From contig NZ_JAXCIL010000002.1 of assembly GCF_034387475.1 (NCBI RefSeq), positions 2,232,001 to 2,296,000 of the forward strand: 64,000 nt of DNA, given 5' to 3'. The notes beneath the pieces were generated by a model. That model searched no databases, was not told the origin of the DNA, and saw nothing but the letters and a program-made list of their open reading frames with translations. A program made the translations under genes and the position numbers. Shown here in pieces: positions 55,113 through 64,000 of the stretch. This stretch comes from Pseudomonas sp. Teo4 (lineage in GTDB: Bacteria > Pseudomonadota > Gammaproteobacteria > Pseudomonadales > Pseudomonadaceae). Position 1 is the stretch's first letter. Each line of letters opens with the position of its first letter.

Positions 55113-56432
55113 TCAGTCAGTGGTGATCCGCGAATGCTTGCGGGTGTCCTTCATGGTCGCATACACCAGCAGCGAGCAAGCGATGCAGCCGGTGACGTAC
55201 CAGTAGAAGCCGGTTTCCATACCCACGCTCTTGAACCACAGGGCCACGTATTCAGCGGTGCCGCCGAAGATCGACACGGTCAGGGCGTAGGGCAGGCCGA
55301 CACCCAGGGCACGGATTTCGGTAGGGAACAATTCGGCTTTGACCACCGCATTGATCGAGGTGTAGCCGCTGACGATGATCAGGGCTGCCATGATCAGGAA
55401 GAACGCGCCCCACCAGGTCTGGATGGTGTGCAAGGTGCTGAGGATCGGCACGGTGAACAGGGTGCCGAGCACGCCGAAGGCGATCAGGATCGGGCGACGG
55501 CCGATCTTGTCGGACAGGCCACCAATCACCGGTTGCAGGCACATGAACAGGAACAGCGTGGCCGCCGAGATGGTGGTCGAGTCGCTGATGCTCATGCCCA
55601 CGGTGTTGACCAGGTACTTCTGCATGTAGGTGGTGTAGGTGTAGAAGGCCAGGGTGCCGCCCATGGTCAGGCCGACCACAGTCATCAGCTCCTTGGGGTG
55701 GCGCAGCAGGGTGCGCATCAGGCTTTCCTTGGCCTTTTCCTTTTTGCTGAAAGAGGCGGTTTCTTCCATGCCACGGCGCAGCCACAGCGCGACCACCGCG
55801 CACAGCGCACCGATCACGAACGGCACGCGCCAGCCCCAGGCGTACAGCTGCTCGGTGGTGAGGGTCTGTTGCAGGACGATCAGCACCGCCAGGGCAATCA
55901 GCTGGCCAGAAATGAGGGTCACATACTGGAAGCTGGAGAAGAAGCCACGACGGTCCTTGCTGGCCATCTCGCTGAGGTAGGTGGCCGAGGTGCCGTATTC
56001 ACCACCGACCGACAGGCCCTGCAGCAGGCGGGCGATCACCAGCAGGATCGGCGCTGCGACACCAATGGTTTCGTAGCCGGGGGTCAGGGCGATGACCAGC
56101 GAGCCGGCGCACATCAACAACACCGAGGCCATCAGTGCGGCCTTGCGGCCTTTGCGGTCGGCATACAGGCCCATCAGCCAGCCACCGATCGGGCGCATGA
56201 GGAAGCCCACGGCGAAGATCGCGGCGGTGTTGAGCAGTTGTGCGGTGGAGTCGCCAGCGGGGAAGAAGGCTTTGGCGAAGTACAGCGAGAATGCGGCGTA
56301 GACGTACCAGTCGTACCATTCGACCATGTTGCCGATGGACCCACTGAAGATCGACTTCAGGCGGCTGGCGGTGGTTTTTTCCGCGGCGGGCGCAATGGCC
56401 GCCCCGGCGGGCAGGGAGGTGGCGTTATCCAT
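55113..56432 (-). CDS. kgtP: 2-oxoglutarate/dicarboxylate MFS permease (KgtP-like)
   Basis: The 439-residue, 12-TM metabolite:H+ symporter reads [74 protein letters not shown], then [19 protein letters not shown]. This closely matches KgtP (alpha-ketoglutarate permease). In P. aeruginosa a transporter of this type is regulated by the MifSR two-component system, and here the adjacent histidine kinase and NtrC-type regulator plus a sigma-54 promoter 60 bp upstream agree. AGAAGG precedes ATG 56432. Confidence 0.88.
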   Translation of the reverse strand: MDNATSLPAGAAIAPAAEKTTASRLKSIFSGSIGNMVEWYDWYVYAAFSLYFAKAFFPAGDSTAQLLNTAAIFAVGFLMRPIGGWLMGLYADRKGRKAALMASVLLMCAGSLVIALTPGYETIGVAAPILLVIARLLQGLSVGGEYGTSATYLSEMASKDRRGFFSSFQYVTLISGQLIALAVLIVLQQTLTTEQLYAWGWRVPFVIGALCAVVALWLRRGMEETASFSKKEKAKESLMRTLLRHPKELMTVVGLTMGGTLAFYTYTTYMQKYLVNTVGMSISDSTTISAATLFLFMCLQPVIGGLSDKIGRRPILIAFGVLGTLFTVPILSTLHTIQTWWGAFFLIMAALIIVSGYTSINAVVKAELFPTEIRALGVGLPYALTVSIFGGTAEYVALWFKSVGMETGFYWYVTGCIACSLLVYATMKDTRKHSRITTD

Positions 56433-56491
56433 CAGGGATACCTTCTCGTTGTTTTTGTGGAGCGCGCCAGAGCGCAGCTTGAGAAGGGTTT

Positions 56492-56508
56492 TGCAGGAGG
56501 TGTGCCAA
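56492..56508 (-). promoter_or_regulatory. Sigma-54 promoter of kgtP
   Basis: On the minus strand TTGGCACACCTCCTGCA has GG and GC separated by exactly 10 bases, fitting the -24/-12 consensus (TGGCACG-N4-TTGCW) at most positions. It lies about 60 bp before the kgtP ATG, and an NtrC-family activator is encoded next to it. Confidence 0.75.
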
Positions 56509-56593
56509 ATGAGTGCGGGGCGATCCATTTGGGGGCGTTTCATGTGCTGCCAGCAATGAGCCAGCCCTTGCACTGACTGGGGTCAGCGCAACC

Positions 56594-56640
56594 GCTGTAG
56601 GAGCTGGCTTGCCAGCGATGGGCTGCAAAGCAGCCCCTTT
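56594..56640. repeat. Degenerate REP plus hairpin between kgtP and dctD
   Basis: CTGTAGGAGCTGGCTTGCCAGCGATG resembles one REP arm. It is followed by GGGCTGC AAA GCAGCCC CTTTT (56620-56641), a hairpin with a T tract on the given strand. Confidence 0.6.
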
Positions 56641-56667
56641 TGGAATGGTTCGACAACACTCAAATAA

Positions 56668-56714
56668 GCGGATTTCCGCCTATCTGTCAGCCAGGCTAAG
56701 CAAGATTCCGCCTA
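56668..56714. promoter_or_regulatory. Candidate enhancer site for the NtrC-type regulator
   Basis: The small dyad GCGGA-TT-TCCGC (56668-56679) carries TTCCGCCTA (56674-56682), which is repeated as a direct copy at 56706-56714. It lies about 175 bp upstream of the sigma-54 promoter, a usual distance for an upstream activating site. The second copy overlaps the dctD stop. Confidence 0.4.
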
Positions 56715-58040
56715 CTGAAGAAAATCCTCACGCGCCAACCCATGGCGCTGCATCTTTTCGTTCAGCGTTCGCCGTGGCAGCTGCAAGGTTTCCATCACGG
56801 CCTTGATCTCGCCCTTGTGCTGGCGCAACGCCGCGCGCAGACATTGCGCCTCGAAGGCCTCCATCTGTTCGCCCAGCGACTGCCCGGCAGAGGCTGCTTC
56901 GATGTTCGCCGAGCCCAGCCCCAAGGCATGCCGTTCCGCTGCGTTAGCCAGTTCACGCACGTTGCCCGGCCAGTCATGTAACAGCAGCTGCGCCAGCTGG
57001 GCCCCCGACAGCGCCGGTGCGGTGCGCCCCAGTTTGTCGGCGGCCACGCGGGCGAAGTGCTCGAACAGCAGGGCAATGTCCTCACGTCGCTCGCGCAGAG
57101 GCGCCAGATGTAATTCGGCCACGTTCAGGCGATAAGCGAGGTCTTCGCGAAAGCGCCCGGCCCGGGCTTCTTCAAGCAGGTCGGGTTTGGTCGCGGCGAT
57201 GATGCGCAGGTCGACATCGATACTCTTGTTCGCTCCCAGGCGTTCAAGTTTCTGCTCTTGAATCACACGCAGCAGCTTGGCCTGCTGGGCCAGGGGCATG
57301 CTTTCGATCTCGTCGAGGAACACCGTGCCGCCGTTGGCGTATTCCAGTTTGCCGATGCGCTTGCCCTGTGCCCCGGTGAAGGCGCCGCTCTCATGGCCAA
57401 ACAGTTCCGCCTCGAACAATGATTCGGGAATTGCTGCGCAGTTGAGCGCGACGAAAGGTTTGTCCGCACGCGGGCCGAAGTCGTGCAGGCAGCGCGCCAC
57501 GCGCTCCTTGCCACTGCCGGTTTCACCGCGAATCAGCACATTGACCGGCAGGCTCGCCAGGTCGAGTACCTGGCGGCGCAGGTGCTGCAGGCCTTGTGAC
57601 ATACCTAGCAATGTGGTTTCGAGGCGCGACTTGAGGTCTGCCTGTTGGTGCAGGTGGCGGTTCTCCAGCACCAGCTGGCGCTTTTCCAGCGCTCGCTTGA
57701 GGCTGCCCAGCAAGTGCTGCGGCGTGAAGGGTTTCTCCAGAAAATCGTAGGCACCATTGCGCATTGCCTCCACGGCCATGGGCACGTCGCCGTGGCCGGT
57801 CAGGAGAATTACCGGTAGATCGGGGTCTAGCGTGCGCAGGCGCTCGAGCAATTGCAGGCCATCCATGCCTGGCATGCGCACGTCGCTGATGACCACACCG
57901 GGAAAATGCTGCGGCAATTGCGCCAGGCAGTCTTCGGCGCGGGCGAACAGCTGCACGGTGAAACCGGACAGGCTGAGCCATTGTTCGACCGCCGTGCGGA
58001 TACTGGCTTCATCATCGACGACGATCACTGAATTCAACAT
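56712..58040 (-). CDS. dctD: Sigma-54-dependent response regulator (DctD/MifR-like)
   Basis: NtrC-family activator of 442 residues. The receiver domain has phospho-acceptor Asp in VVISDVRMPGMDGLQ. The AAA+ domain shows Walker A RGETGSGKERVARCLHDFG, the sigma-54 contact loop ESGAFTGAQGKR and Walker B GGTVFLDEIESM. A Fis-type helix-turn-helix (MQRHGLAREDFLQ end, LQLPRRTLNEKMQRHG) closes it. It overlaps the kinase gene stop by 7 bases. It probably activates kgtP at the sigma-54 promoter found upstream. Confidence 0.9.
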   Translation of the reverse strand: MLNSVIVVDDEASIRTAVEQWLSLSGFTVQLFARAEDCLAQLPQHFPGVVISDVRMPGMDGLQLLERLRTLDPDLPVILLTGHGDVPMAVEAMRNGAYDFLEKPFTPQHLLGSLKRALEKRQLVLENRHLHQQADLKSRLETTLLGMSQGLQHLRRQVLDLASLPVNVLIRGETGSGKERVARCLHDFGPRADKPFVALNCAAIPESLFEAELFGHESGAFTGAQGKRIGKLEYANGGTVFLDEIESMPLAQQAKLLRVIQEQKLERLGANKSIDVDLRIIAATKPDLLEEARAGRFREDLAYRLNVAELHLAPLRERREDIALLFEHFARVAADKLGRTAPALSGAQLAQLLLHDWPGNVRELANAAERHALGLGSANIEAASAGQSLGEQMEAFEAQCLRAALRQHKGEIKAVMETLQLPRRTLNEKMQRHGLAREDFLQ

Positions 58041-59791
58041 ACAGGTTCCAGGTCGCGGGGCAGGGTCAGGCTGAGGCGGGCACCGCCGGGCAGGTTCTCG
58101 GCCTGCAACTGGCCGCCAGCCTCATGCACGATACCGTAGGAAATCGCCAGGCCAAGGCCCAGCCCTTCGCCGACGGGTTTGGTGGTGAAGAATGGGTCGA
58201 AGACTTTGCCCAGGTCGGCCTCTGCAATGCCGCCCCCAGAGTCCAGGACACTCAGGCGCCACTGCTCGTCCTCGGCTTCGATACGGATTTCCAGGCGTTT
58301 GTAGCGCTTGTCGGCCATGGCGTCCAGAGCGTTGTGCAACAGGTTGATCAGCACTTGTTCGAGGCGGATCGCATCGCCGCGCACCCAGGCTGGACGCGCC
58401 AGGTACAGGGCGACCTCGACGCCTTCGCTGCGGATGCGGGTGTCGAGCAGGTGCAGCGCCTGATCAACCACATTCGCCAGGTCCAGGCGTTCACGCAGGC
58501 CGACCGGGCTGTTGCGGGCAAAGGTTTTCAGATGGCTGGTCAGCGCAGCCATGCGGGTGAGCATCTGTTCCAGCGGTTCCAGCGCCTGGCGGGCGTCGTC
58601 GTAGCGGCCGTGGTCGAGCAGCAGGCGCAGGGTTTCCAACTGCATGCGCTGGGTGGTCAGGGGCTGGTTGATTTCGTGGGCCAGGGCCGCCGACATCTGC
58701 CCGAGCGCGGCGAGCTTGGCCGATTGCACCAGGCCCTCCTGGGCCGTGCGCAGTTCACGAGTGCGTTCCTCGACCTGGCGCTTGAGCTCCTCACGGCTGC
58801 GTTGGCGCAGGCGTGCCAGGCGCAGGCGCTGGCTGACGAACAGGGCGGCGAACACCAGGCTCAGCCACACCGCCGCAGCGCCCAGGGCGGCATTGCGGCC
58901 GTCGGCGGCTACCTGCGGTTTGCGCAGCAGGTGCAAGGTCCAGTCCTCGCCTTCGAGCGGCAGGCTTTCCCACAGGTATTCGGCTGGCCCGTCCGGGCCT
59001 TGCACGCGGCTCAAGTGACTGTTGCTGGCGAAACGGGTAAGCACCTGGTGCTGCAAGGGCACCAGCGGTTGCTTGTCGTACTGGCGGGTTGCGGCCAGCT
59101 CCGCACGGTCGGCGCCAGTGAGCGGTTGCAGCTCGCGGTAGCGCCAGCCGTCCTGGTTGGCGATGAAGGTGATGCCACGGGCATCGCTGACCAGCAGCAC
59201 GTCGCTGCCTTGGCGCCATTCGCGTTCCAGCTCGGGGAATTCAAGCTTCACCACCATGGCGCCGAGAAAGCGCCCGTGTTCGTCGGTCACCGCGCTGGAA
59301 AGAAAGTAGCCCGGTACGCCGCTGGTCACGCCGACTGCGTAGAAACGGCCGCTGCCTTCGCTGCGGGTCTGTTTGAAGTAGGGGCGAAAGGCGTAGTTGG
59401 AGCCGACATAAGTGGTCGGTAGACGCCAGTTGCTGGCTGCAATGGCCAGGCCGGTTCGGTCCAGCAATTCCAGCGTTGAAGAGTTGGCCGCGCCGTTGAT
59501 GCGTTCAAGCTTGCGGCTCAGGGCGTTCTGCATCGCTTCGTCGACCGGGCCGCGCAGGGCTTCGACGAACTCCGGGTCCAACGCCAGTACCGCAGGCAGA
59601 GCACGATAGCGTTCGATCAGGGTGTGCAGGGCATTGGCGTAGAGCCCCAGTTGCTGGCTGGCGCGCCGGGCATCGTCCTCCATCGCCTGGCGCTTGGCCT
59701 GGTGCATGGCCCAGCCTGCGCTGAGTGAGGTGCCCACCAGAATCAGCAGGATGATCAGCCCCAGACGCAGGGCGCGAAAGGAAAATGGCAT
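58034..59791 (-). CDS. dctB: Sensor histidine kinase (DctB/MifS-like)
   Basis: The 585-residue inner-membrane kinase has TM1 ([20 protein letters not shown]) and a periplasmic double-PAS/dCache sensor (about 30-290, with [24 protein letters not shown]). It then has TM2 ([21 protein letters not shown]), the H-box [26 protein letters not shown]-box [17 protein letters not shown]1 [12 protein letters not shown] and G2 [11 protein letters not shown]. This is the DctB layout for C4/C5-dicarboxylate sensing. It is paired with the downstream regulator. Confidence 0.9.
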   Translation of the reverse strand: MPFSFRALRLGLIILLILVGTSLSAGWAMHQAKRQAMEDDARRASQQLGLYANALHTLIERYRALPAVLALDPEFVEALRGPVDEAMQNALSRKLERINGAANSSTLELLDRTGLAIAASNWRLPTTYVGSNYAFRPYFKQTRSEGSGRFYAVGVTSGVPGYFLSSAVTDEHGRFLGAMVVKLEFPELEREWRQGSDVLLVSDARGITFIANQDGWRYRELQPLTGADRAELAATRQYDKQPLVPLQHQVLTRFASNSHLSRVQGPDGPAEYLWESLPLEGEDWTLHLLRKPQVAADGRNAALGAAAVWLSLVFAALFVSQRLRLARLRQRSREELKRQVEERTRELRTAQEGLVQSAKLAALGQMSAALAHEINQPLTTQRMQLETLRLLLDHGRYDDARQALEPLEQMLTRMAALTSHLKTFARNSPVGLRERLDLANVVDQALHLLDTRIRSEGVEVALYLARPAWVRGDAIRLEQVLINLLHNALDAMADKRYKRLEIRIEAEDEQWRLSVLDSGGGIAEADLGKVFDPFFTTKPVGEGLGLGLAISYGIVHEAGGQLQAENLPGGARLSLTLPRDLEPVC

Positions 59792-59823
59792 GGGGCGGGT
59801 CCGGATGATGGGGTGTCAGGGCG

Positions 59824-59895
59824 AACCCCATCGACGGCAAGCCGGCTCCTGCAAATACCTTTGGGAGCCGGCTTGCCGGCGATAGGGCCGGGGCT
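59824..59895. repeat. REP pair (GCCGGCAAGCCGGC type)
   Basis: CCCATCGACGGCAAGCCGGC (one mismatch from the type) and GCCGGCTTGCCGGCGATAGG face each other between the dctB start and the bglX stop. Confidence 0.8.
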
Positions 59896-59908
59896 GCCTA
59901 CAAACCGC

Positions 59909-62197
59909 TTACAGCAATTCGAAACTCTTCTGCTGCACCGCCTCGGAATCAAGCCCGATCTGGACGTTGAACTCCCCAGGCTCGGCCACCCGTTGCAGCT
60001 GCCCATTGTAGAACTTCAGGTCTTCCTCGCTGATGCGGAAGGTCACGGTCCGCGACTCACCTGGCTTGAGCATCAGTTTCTGGAAGTTCTTCAGTTCCTT
60101 GACCGGTCGGCTCATGGACGCCGAAACATCCTGCAGGTACAGCTGCACCACGGTTTCGCCGTCGCGTTTGCCGGTGTTCTTCACGGTTACCTTGGCCTCC
60201 AGCGTGTCACCGCGCTTGAGGTCTTTTTTCGACAGGCTCAGGCCGGACAGCTCGAAGCTGCTGTAGCTCAGGCCATAGCCAAACGGGTACAGGGGGCCGT
60301 TGGGCTCCTCGAAGTACTGCGAGGTGTAGTTGCCCGGTTTGCCAGGCGTGAACGGCCGACCGATGCGGGTGTGGTTGTAGTGCATCGGAATCTGCCCGAC
60401 CGAACGCGGGAAGGTGATGGCCAGCTTGCCCGACGGGTTGTAGTCACCGAACAGCACATCGGCGATGGCGTTGCCGCCTTCGGTACCGGCGAACCAGGTT
60501 TCCAGGATGGCGTCGGCCTGCTCGCGCTCCCAGCCGATCGACAGTGGACGACCGTTCATCAGCACCAGCACCAGGGGTTTGCCGGTGGCCTTGAGGGCCT
60601 TGATCAGCTCGCGCTGACTGGCGGGGATTTCCAGCGTGGTGCGGCTCGACGATTCGTGGGACATGCCACGGGATTCACCAACCACCGCGACCACCACATC
60701 GGACTGCTTGGCAGCCTTGACCGCCTCATCGATCAGCACCGCGGCTGGGCGTGGGTCGTTGACGATTTCCGGTGCGTCGAAATTGAGGAAGTTCAGGTAG
60801 TCGAAGATCGCTTTGTCGCCGGTGACGTTGGAGCCTTTGGCGTAGACCAGCTTGGCCTTGCCTTCCACGGCGCGGCGCAGGCCTTCGCGCACGGTCACCG
60901 AGTGCACCGGTTTGCCGTCGGCGGCCCAACTGCCCATCATGTCGATCGGGGCATCGGCCAGCGGCCCGACCAGGGCAATGGTGCCGGACTTTTTCAGCGG
61001 CAAGGTCTGGTTGCGGTTTTCCAGCAGTACCAGGCTGCGGCGTGCCACGTCACGTGCGGCGTCGCGGTGCAGACGGTCGTTGCCGTAATAGTCCTTGAGG
61101 TCGGTTTCGGCCTTGCCGATGCGCACGTACGGGTCCTTGAACAGGCCCATGTCGTACTTGGCGCCGAGAACTTCGCGTACCGCCTGGTCCAGTTCACCTT
61201 GGGTCACTTCGCCGGATTTCAGCAGGCCTGGCAGCTCTTCACCGTACAGGGTGTCGTTCATGCTCATGTCGATGCCGGCCTTGATCGCCAGCTTGGCGGC
61301 TTCACGGCCGTCGCGGGCAACGCCGTGGCGGATCAGCTCCTGGATGGCGCCGTGGTCGCTGATGGTCACGCCCTTGAAGCCCCACTCCTTGCGCAGCAGG
61401 TCGTTCATCAGCCAGGTGTTGGAAGTGGCTGGCACGCCGTTGATCGAGTTCAGCGCCACCATCACACCGCCGGCACCGGCGTCGAGCGCGGCGCGGTAGG
61501 GGGGAAGGTAGTCGTTGTACATTTTCGGCAGGCTCATATCGACCGTGTTGTAGTCGCGTCCGCCTTCCACCGCGCCGTAGAGGGCGAAGTGCTTGACGAT
61601 GGCCATGATGCTGTCGGGGTTGGCCGGGCTGGAGCCCTGGAACGACTGGACCATCACCTGACCAATGCGCGAAGTCAGGTAGGTGTCCTCACCGAAGCCT
61701 TCACTGGTGCGGCCCCAGCGCGGGTCACGGGCGATATCGACCATCGGTGCGAAGGTCATGTCCAGGGCGTCGGCCGAGGCTTCGATGGCCGCGGTGCGGC
61801 CGACCTTGGCGACGGCTTCCATGTCCCAGGTCGCAGCCATGCCCAGGCCGATCGGGAAGATGGTACGTTCGCCGTGGACGGTGTCGTAGGCAAAGAACAT
61901 CGGGATCTTCAGGCGGCTGCGCATGGCCGCATCCTGCATCGGCCGGTTCTCGGGCGCGGTGCGCGAGTTGAAGGTGCCGCCGATGCGGCCTGCGGCGATT
62001 TCCTCGCGGATTTTGTCGCGGGGCATTTCCGGGCCGATGCTGATCAGGCGCAACTGGCCGATCTTTTCGGCTTCGGTCATCTGGCTGATCAGATGGTTGA
62101 TGAACGCCTGCTTGTCCTCAAGGGGCGGGGCGGTGGGGGCGGCGAGGGCCGCCTGACTGGCAAGGCCCATGGCCAGGCCCAGCAAAGACAGTTTCAT
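59909..62197 (-). CDS. bglX: Periplasmic beta-glucosidase
   Basis: Glycoside hydrolase family 3 enzyme that releases glucose from beta-glucosides. The 762-residue protein starts with signal MKLSLLGLAMGLASQAALA. The GH3 N-terminal domain includes ADALDMTFAPMVDIARDPRWGRTSEGFGED and the catalytic aspartate block (GFKGVTISDHGAIQELI). The C-terminal GH3 domain and fibronectin-III-like tail (KVTVKNTGKRDGETVVQLYLQDVSAS...ISEEDLKFYNG) complete it. Two adjacent ATGs (62200, 62197) are possible; the second has better spacing to GGAA. It is divergent from the TPM gene. Confidence 0.92.
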   Translation of the reverse strand: MKLSLLGLAMGLASQAALAAPTAPPLEDKQAFINHLISQMTEAEKIGQLRLISIGPEMPRDKIREEIAAGRIGGTFNSRTAPENRPMQDAAMRSRLKIPMFFAYDTVHGERTIFPIGLGMAATWDMEAVAKVGRTAAIEASADALDMTFAPMVDIARDPRWGRTSEGFGEDTYLTSRIGQVMVQSFQGSSPANPDSIMAIVKHFALYGAVEGGRDYNTVDMSLPKMYNDYLPPYRAALDAGAGGVMVALNSINGVPATSNTWLMNDLLRKEWGFKGVTISDHGAIQELIRHGVARDGREAAKLAIKAGIDMSMNDTLYGEELPGLLKSGEVTQGELDQAVREVLGAKYDMGLFKDPYVRIGKAETDLKDYYGNDRLHRDAARDVARRSLVLLENRNQTLPLKKSGTIALVGPLADAPIDMMGSWAADGKPVHSVTVREGLRRAVEGKAKLVYAKGSNVTGDKAIFDYLNFLNFDAPEIVNDPRPAAVLIDEAVKAAKQSDVVVAVVGESRGMSHESSSRTTLEIPASQRELIKALKATGKPLVLVLMNGRPLSIGWEREQADAILETWFAGTEGGNAIADVLFGDYNPSGKLAITFPRSVGQIPMHYNHTRIGRPFTPGKPGNYTSQYFEEPNGPLYPFGYGLSYSSFELSGLSLSKKDLKRGDTLEAKVTVKNTGKRDGETVVQLYLQDVSASMSRPVKELKNFQKLMLKPGESRTVTFRISEEDLKFYNGQLQRVAEPGEFNVQIGLDSEAVQQKSFELL

Positions 62198-62387
62198 CAT
62201 CAATTCCGTTGTCGAGGCCTTTGCCGTATCCACGGTGATACGCGCGCGGCCGAAGTTTTCAGGCGGCTATTGTTGTACAGTTTGCAAGGATGACTTCCAG
62301 CGGCGGATTATGCCTGAATATGTCAGCCGCTGATGAGCACCCGTATGCCGGGACAACAACTATAAGAACGATCGAGAGCTCCAAGGC

Positions 62388-63005
62388 ATGACCCTTCTCA
62401 ATGAATATGACCAGCGCCGCGTCGCCGAGGCCATTGCCCGTGCCGAAAAGCGAACCGACGCCGAGCTGGTCACCGTGCTGGCGCGCCGCGCCGATGACTA
62501 TGCCTACCTGCCACTGTTCTGGTCCGCCGTGCTGGCGTTGGCCGTGCCTGGCCTGTTGCAGCTGCTGGTCGGCTGGCCGGGCATGCGCGGGCTGCTGGTG
62601 GCCAACGTGCTGATGTTCGTCGGCCTGTGCCTGTTGCTGCGCAGCCCGCGCCTGGCGGGTTGGTTGATTCCGCGTGGGCTGCGTCGCTGGCGGGCTTCGC
62701 GCCTGGCCCGGCAGCAGTTTCGCGAGCAGAACCTGCAACGCACGGCCGGTGGCACTGGTGTACTGATTTTCGTCAGCGAAGCCGAGCAGCATGTCGAGAT
62801 TCTGGTCGACCGTGGCGTCAGTCAGCACCTGGACGCCGCCGCCCGCGCCGCCATCGTCGAGCGTTTTGCCGAGCAGGTGCGCCAAGGCCGCACCTTGCAG
62901 GGCTTTGTCGAGTGCATCGAAGCCTGTGGCGAGCTGCTGAGCGAGCATGTGCCGTCGACCCACACCCGCAACGAGCTGCCCAACCGTCTGGTGATCCTCG
63001 ACTGA
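62388..63005 (+). CDS. TPM-domain membrane protein
   Basis: The 205-residue protein starts with a soluble helix MTLLNEYDQRRVAEAIARAEKRTDAELVTVLARRADDY, where RVAEAI.RAE.RT.AE is the TPM (TLP18.3/Psb32/MOLO-1) start pattern. Two TM helices (LPLFWSAVLALAVPGLLQLLVG and LLVANVLMFVGLCLLL) then interrupt the domain, which resumes RTAGGTGVLIFVSEAEQHVEILVDRGV. In pseudomonads such genes often follow a LemA/TPM pair, but here it stands alone. The role is unknown. Confidence 0.78.
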   Translation: MTLLNEYDQRRVAEAIARAEKRTDAELVTVLARRADDYAYLPLFWSAVLALAVPGLLQLLVGWPGMRGLLVANVLMFVGLCLLLRSPRLAGWLIPRGLRRWRASRLARQQFREQNLQRTAGGTGVLIFVSEAEQHVEILVDRGVSQHLDAAARAAIVERFAEQVRQGRTLQGFVECIEACGELLSEHVPSTHTRNELPNRLVILD

Positions 63006-63088
63006 TCCGCTCCCACGGGGTCGGCGCGGCACGGTAGAATGCGCCCATTGCGCACCGCGCTTCCCGCTATTCGAGGCACCCCTTCTCC

Positions 63089-64000
63089 ATGTCTGCTCGT
63101 CCTTCCGCTTCTTCCGCGCCGGATGCGCGTGCCCAGTTCCTTGAGCTGCTGGGCGCCGCCATTCACGGCAATACCTTGGTCAAGCTGGTGCTGGCCCGCC
63201 ATGTGGGGGCCGACCAGACCTTGCAGCGGATCATCGCCAAGCCGGTACAGGTGAAAGGGCAGCCCAATCTGTCGCTTGTGTACCGCCATCAGACTCGTGA
63301 CATCACCCGTAACGTGCCACTGGACCAGGCCCTGACGCTGGTTGCCGAGCTGTTGCCGGAGAGTTTTCGCAATGCCCACCTGTTCGATGGCGACGGCGAA
63401 GTACAGCTGACCTTCAGCAAGAAGGGCAAGCCGATGCTGCAGCGCCATGGCGCCCAGGCACCACGGGAAACATCGGTGAGCACTGGCCATGATCGGGAGA
63501 AGAAGCGTTACCTTGAGTTGTCGCGTCCATTTCTGCGTGATCTGGGCGTAACCGATGCCCAAAGTGCACTGATCCCGTCCATGTCGCGTAAGTGGAAGCA
63601 GATCAACAAGTTCATCGAAGTCTTCGATCACGCCCTGGCCAATGCGCCGGTATCGGCAGAGCAGTTGTTGCGGGTGGCCGACTTCGGTTCGGGCAAGGGT
63701 TACCTGACCTTCGCCATGCATGACTACCTGCGCAATACGTTGGGCCGTGAGGCTCAGGTGACGGGCGTGGAGTTGCGTCAGGACATGGTCGACCTGTGCA
63801 ATGGCGCGGCTTCACGCCTGGAGCATCCGGGCCTGGAGTTCCAGTGCGGCGACGTCCGCAGTGTGGTGCCGGAGGCCATCGAAGTGATGATTGCCCTGCA
63901 TGCGTGCGACATCGCCACCGACTACGCCATTCACACCGGTATCCGCTGCAATGCCGCGATCATCATGTGCTCGCCGTGCTGCCACAAGCAGATCCGCCCG
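63089..64000 (+). CDS. SAM-dependent methyltransferase, C-terminus cut by window edge
   Basis: The frame is open for 304 codons from ATG 63089 to the end of the window. The N-terminal half (MSARPSASSAPDARAQFLELLGAAIHGNTLVKLVLARHVGADQTLQRIIAKPV) precedes a class I methyltransferase Rossmann core, ADFGSGKGYLTFAMHDYLRNTLGREAQVTGVELRQDMVDLC, and a conserved IALHACDIATDYAI plus MCSPCCHKQIRP motif, typical of Methyltransf_31/COG family enzymes. The substrate is unknown. No stop was seen, so the length is incomplete. Confidence 0.8.
   Translation, partial: MSARPSASSAPDARAQFLELLGAAIHGNTLVKLVLARHVGADQTLQRIIAKPVQVKGQPNLSLVYRHQTRDITRNVPLDQALTLVAELLPESFRNAHLFDGDGEVQLTFSKKGKPMLQRHGAQAPRETSVSTGHDREKKRYLELSRPFLRDLGVTDAQSALIPSMSRKWKQINKFIEVFDHALANAPVSAEQLLRVADFGSGKGYLTFAMHDYLRNTLGREAQVTGVELRQDMVDLCNGAASRLEHPGLEFQCGDVRSVVPEAIEVMIALHACDIATDYAIHTGIRCNAAIIMCSPCCHKQIRP

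Overview
This 64 kb window is a stretch of a Pseudomonas chromosome, most likely from the P. putida group. The evidence is the high G+C content, a TtgABC efflux operon with divergent ttgR and its operator, an MvaT/TurA-type nucleoid protein, a pca (protocatechuate) cluster, and many intergenic REP palindromes of two Pseudomonas types (cores GCCGGCaaGCCGGC and GCGGGTaaACCCGC, both followed by CTCCCACAGG). There are no rRNA, tRNA, phage, insertion-sequence or CRISPR features. The gene order purU / glycosyltransferase / chemoreceptor / HerA-like ATPase / pit / pca / ttg / kgtP-dctBD / bglX resembles what I remember of P. putida KT2440, but this could not be checked here.

Layout. 0-13 kb: a YceI protein and cardiolipin synthase, a DJ-1/PfpI protein, an NTF2-like protein, an acetyltransferase plus nitrilase pair, class I fumarase, a 2Fe-2S ferredoxin reductase, pyruvate kinase, a small lipoprotein, a PilZ protein, exonuclease I, MvaT and PurU. 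13-22 kb: a three-gene glycosyltransferase / deacetylase / YbhN-type membrane protein operon, a dCache chemoreceptor, a HerA-like ATPase and a Pit phosphate transporter. 22.5-35.3 kb: protocatechuate catabolism (pcaR, pcaK, a CatIJ-size CoA-transferase, pcaF, pcaT, pcaB, pcaD, pcaC), then a DUF962 protein, a LysR regulator and a BenF-like porin. PcaK, PcaT and the porin would import aromatic acids. PcaB, PcaC and PcaD carry carboxymuconate to 3-oxoadipate, and the CoA-transferase and PcaF finish to succinyl-CoA and acetyl-CoA. Matching PcaR-type boxes precede pcaR, pcaK and the CoA-transferase. 35.6-43.8 kb: ttgABC/ttgR and a 14-TM drug exporter. 44-52.7 kb: oxaloacetate decarboxylase, LysR and AraC regulators, an AruI-like ThDP enzyme, small enzymes and a secreted tandem-repeat protein. 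53-64 kb: a COG4705 membrane protein, a Fic protein with a striking twin-dyad promoter, 2-oxoglutarate permease under a sigma-54 promoter next to its two-component system, BglX, a TPM-domain protein and a truncated methyltransferase.

The most important property for a user is that 17 reading-frame breaks occur, all in three patches (0.7-4.5, 13.5-14.8 and 22.7-34.4 kb), with none in the last 29 kb. Most are a single missing G or C in a short homopolymer, and each gene reads full length once corrected. Sequencing or assembly error is therefore a better explanation than gene decay. Genes broken this way are typed as pseudogene because that is what the bases show, but they are probably functional in the organism.

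The most interesting candidates for new biology are: the twin TGAGCCGAATA dyads at the Fic start, which suggest autorepression; a perfect 25-bp palindrome between an AraC regulator and a monooxygenase-like gene; the secreted protein made of eight AEDGFDRT units; and composite REP elements sharing a conserved spacer.
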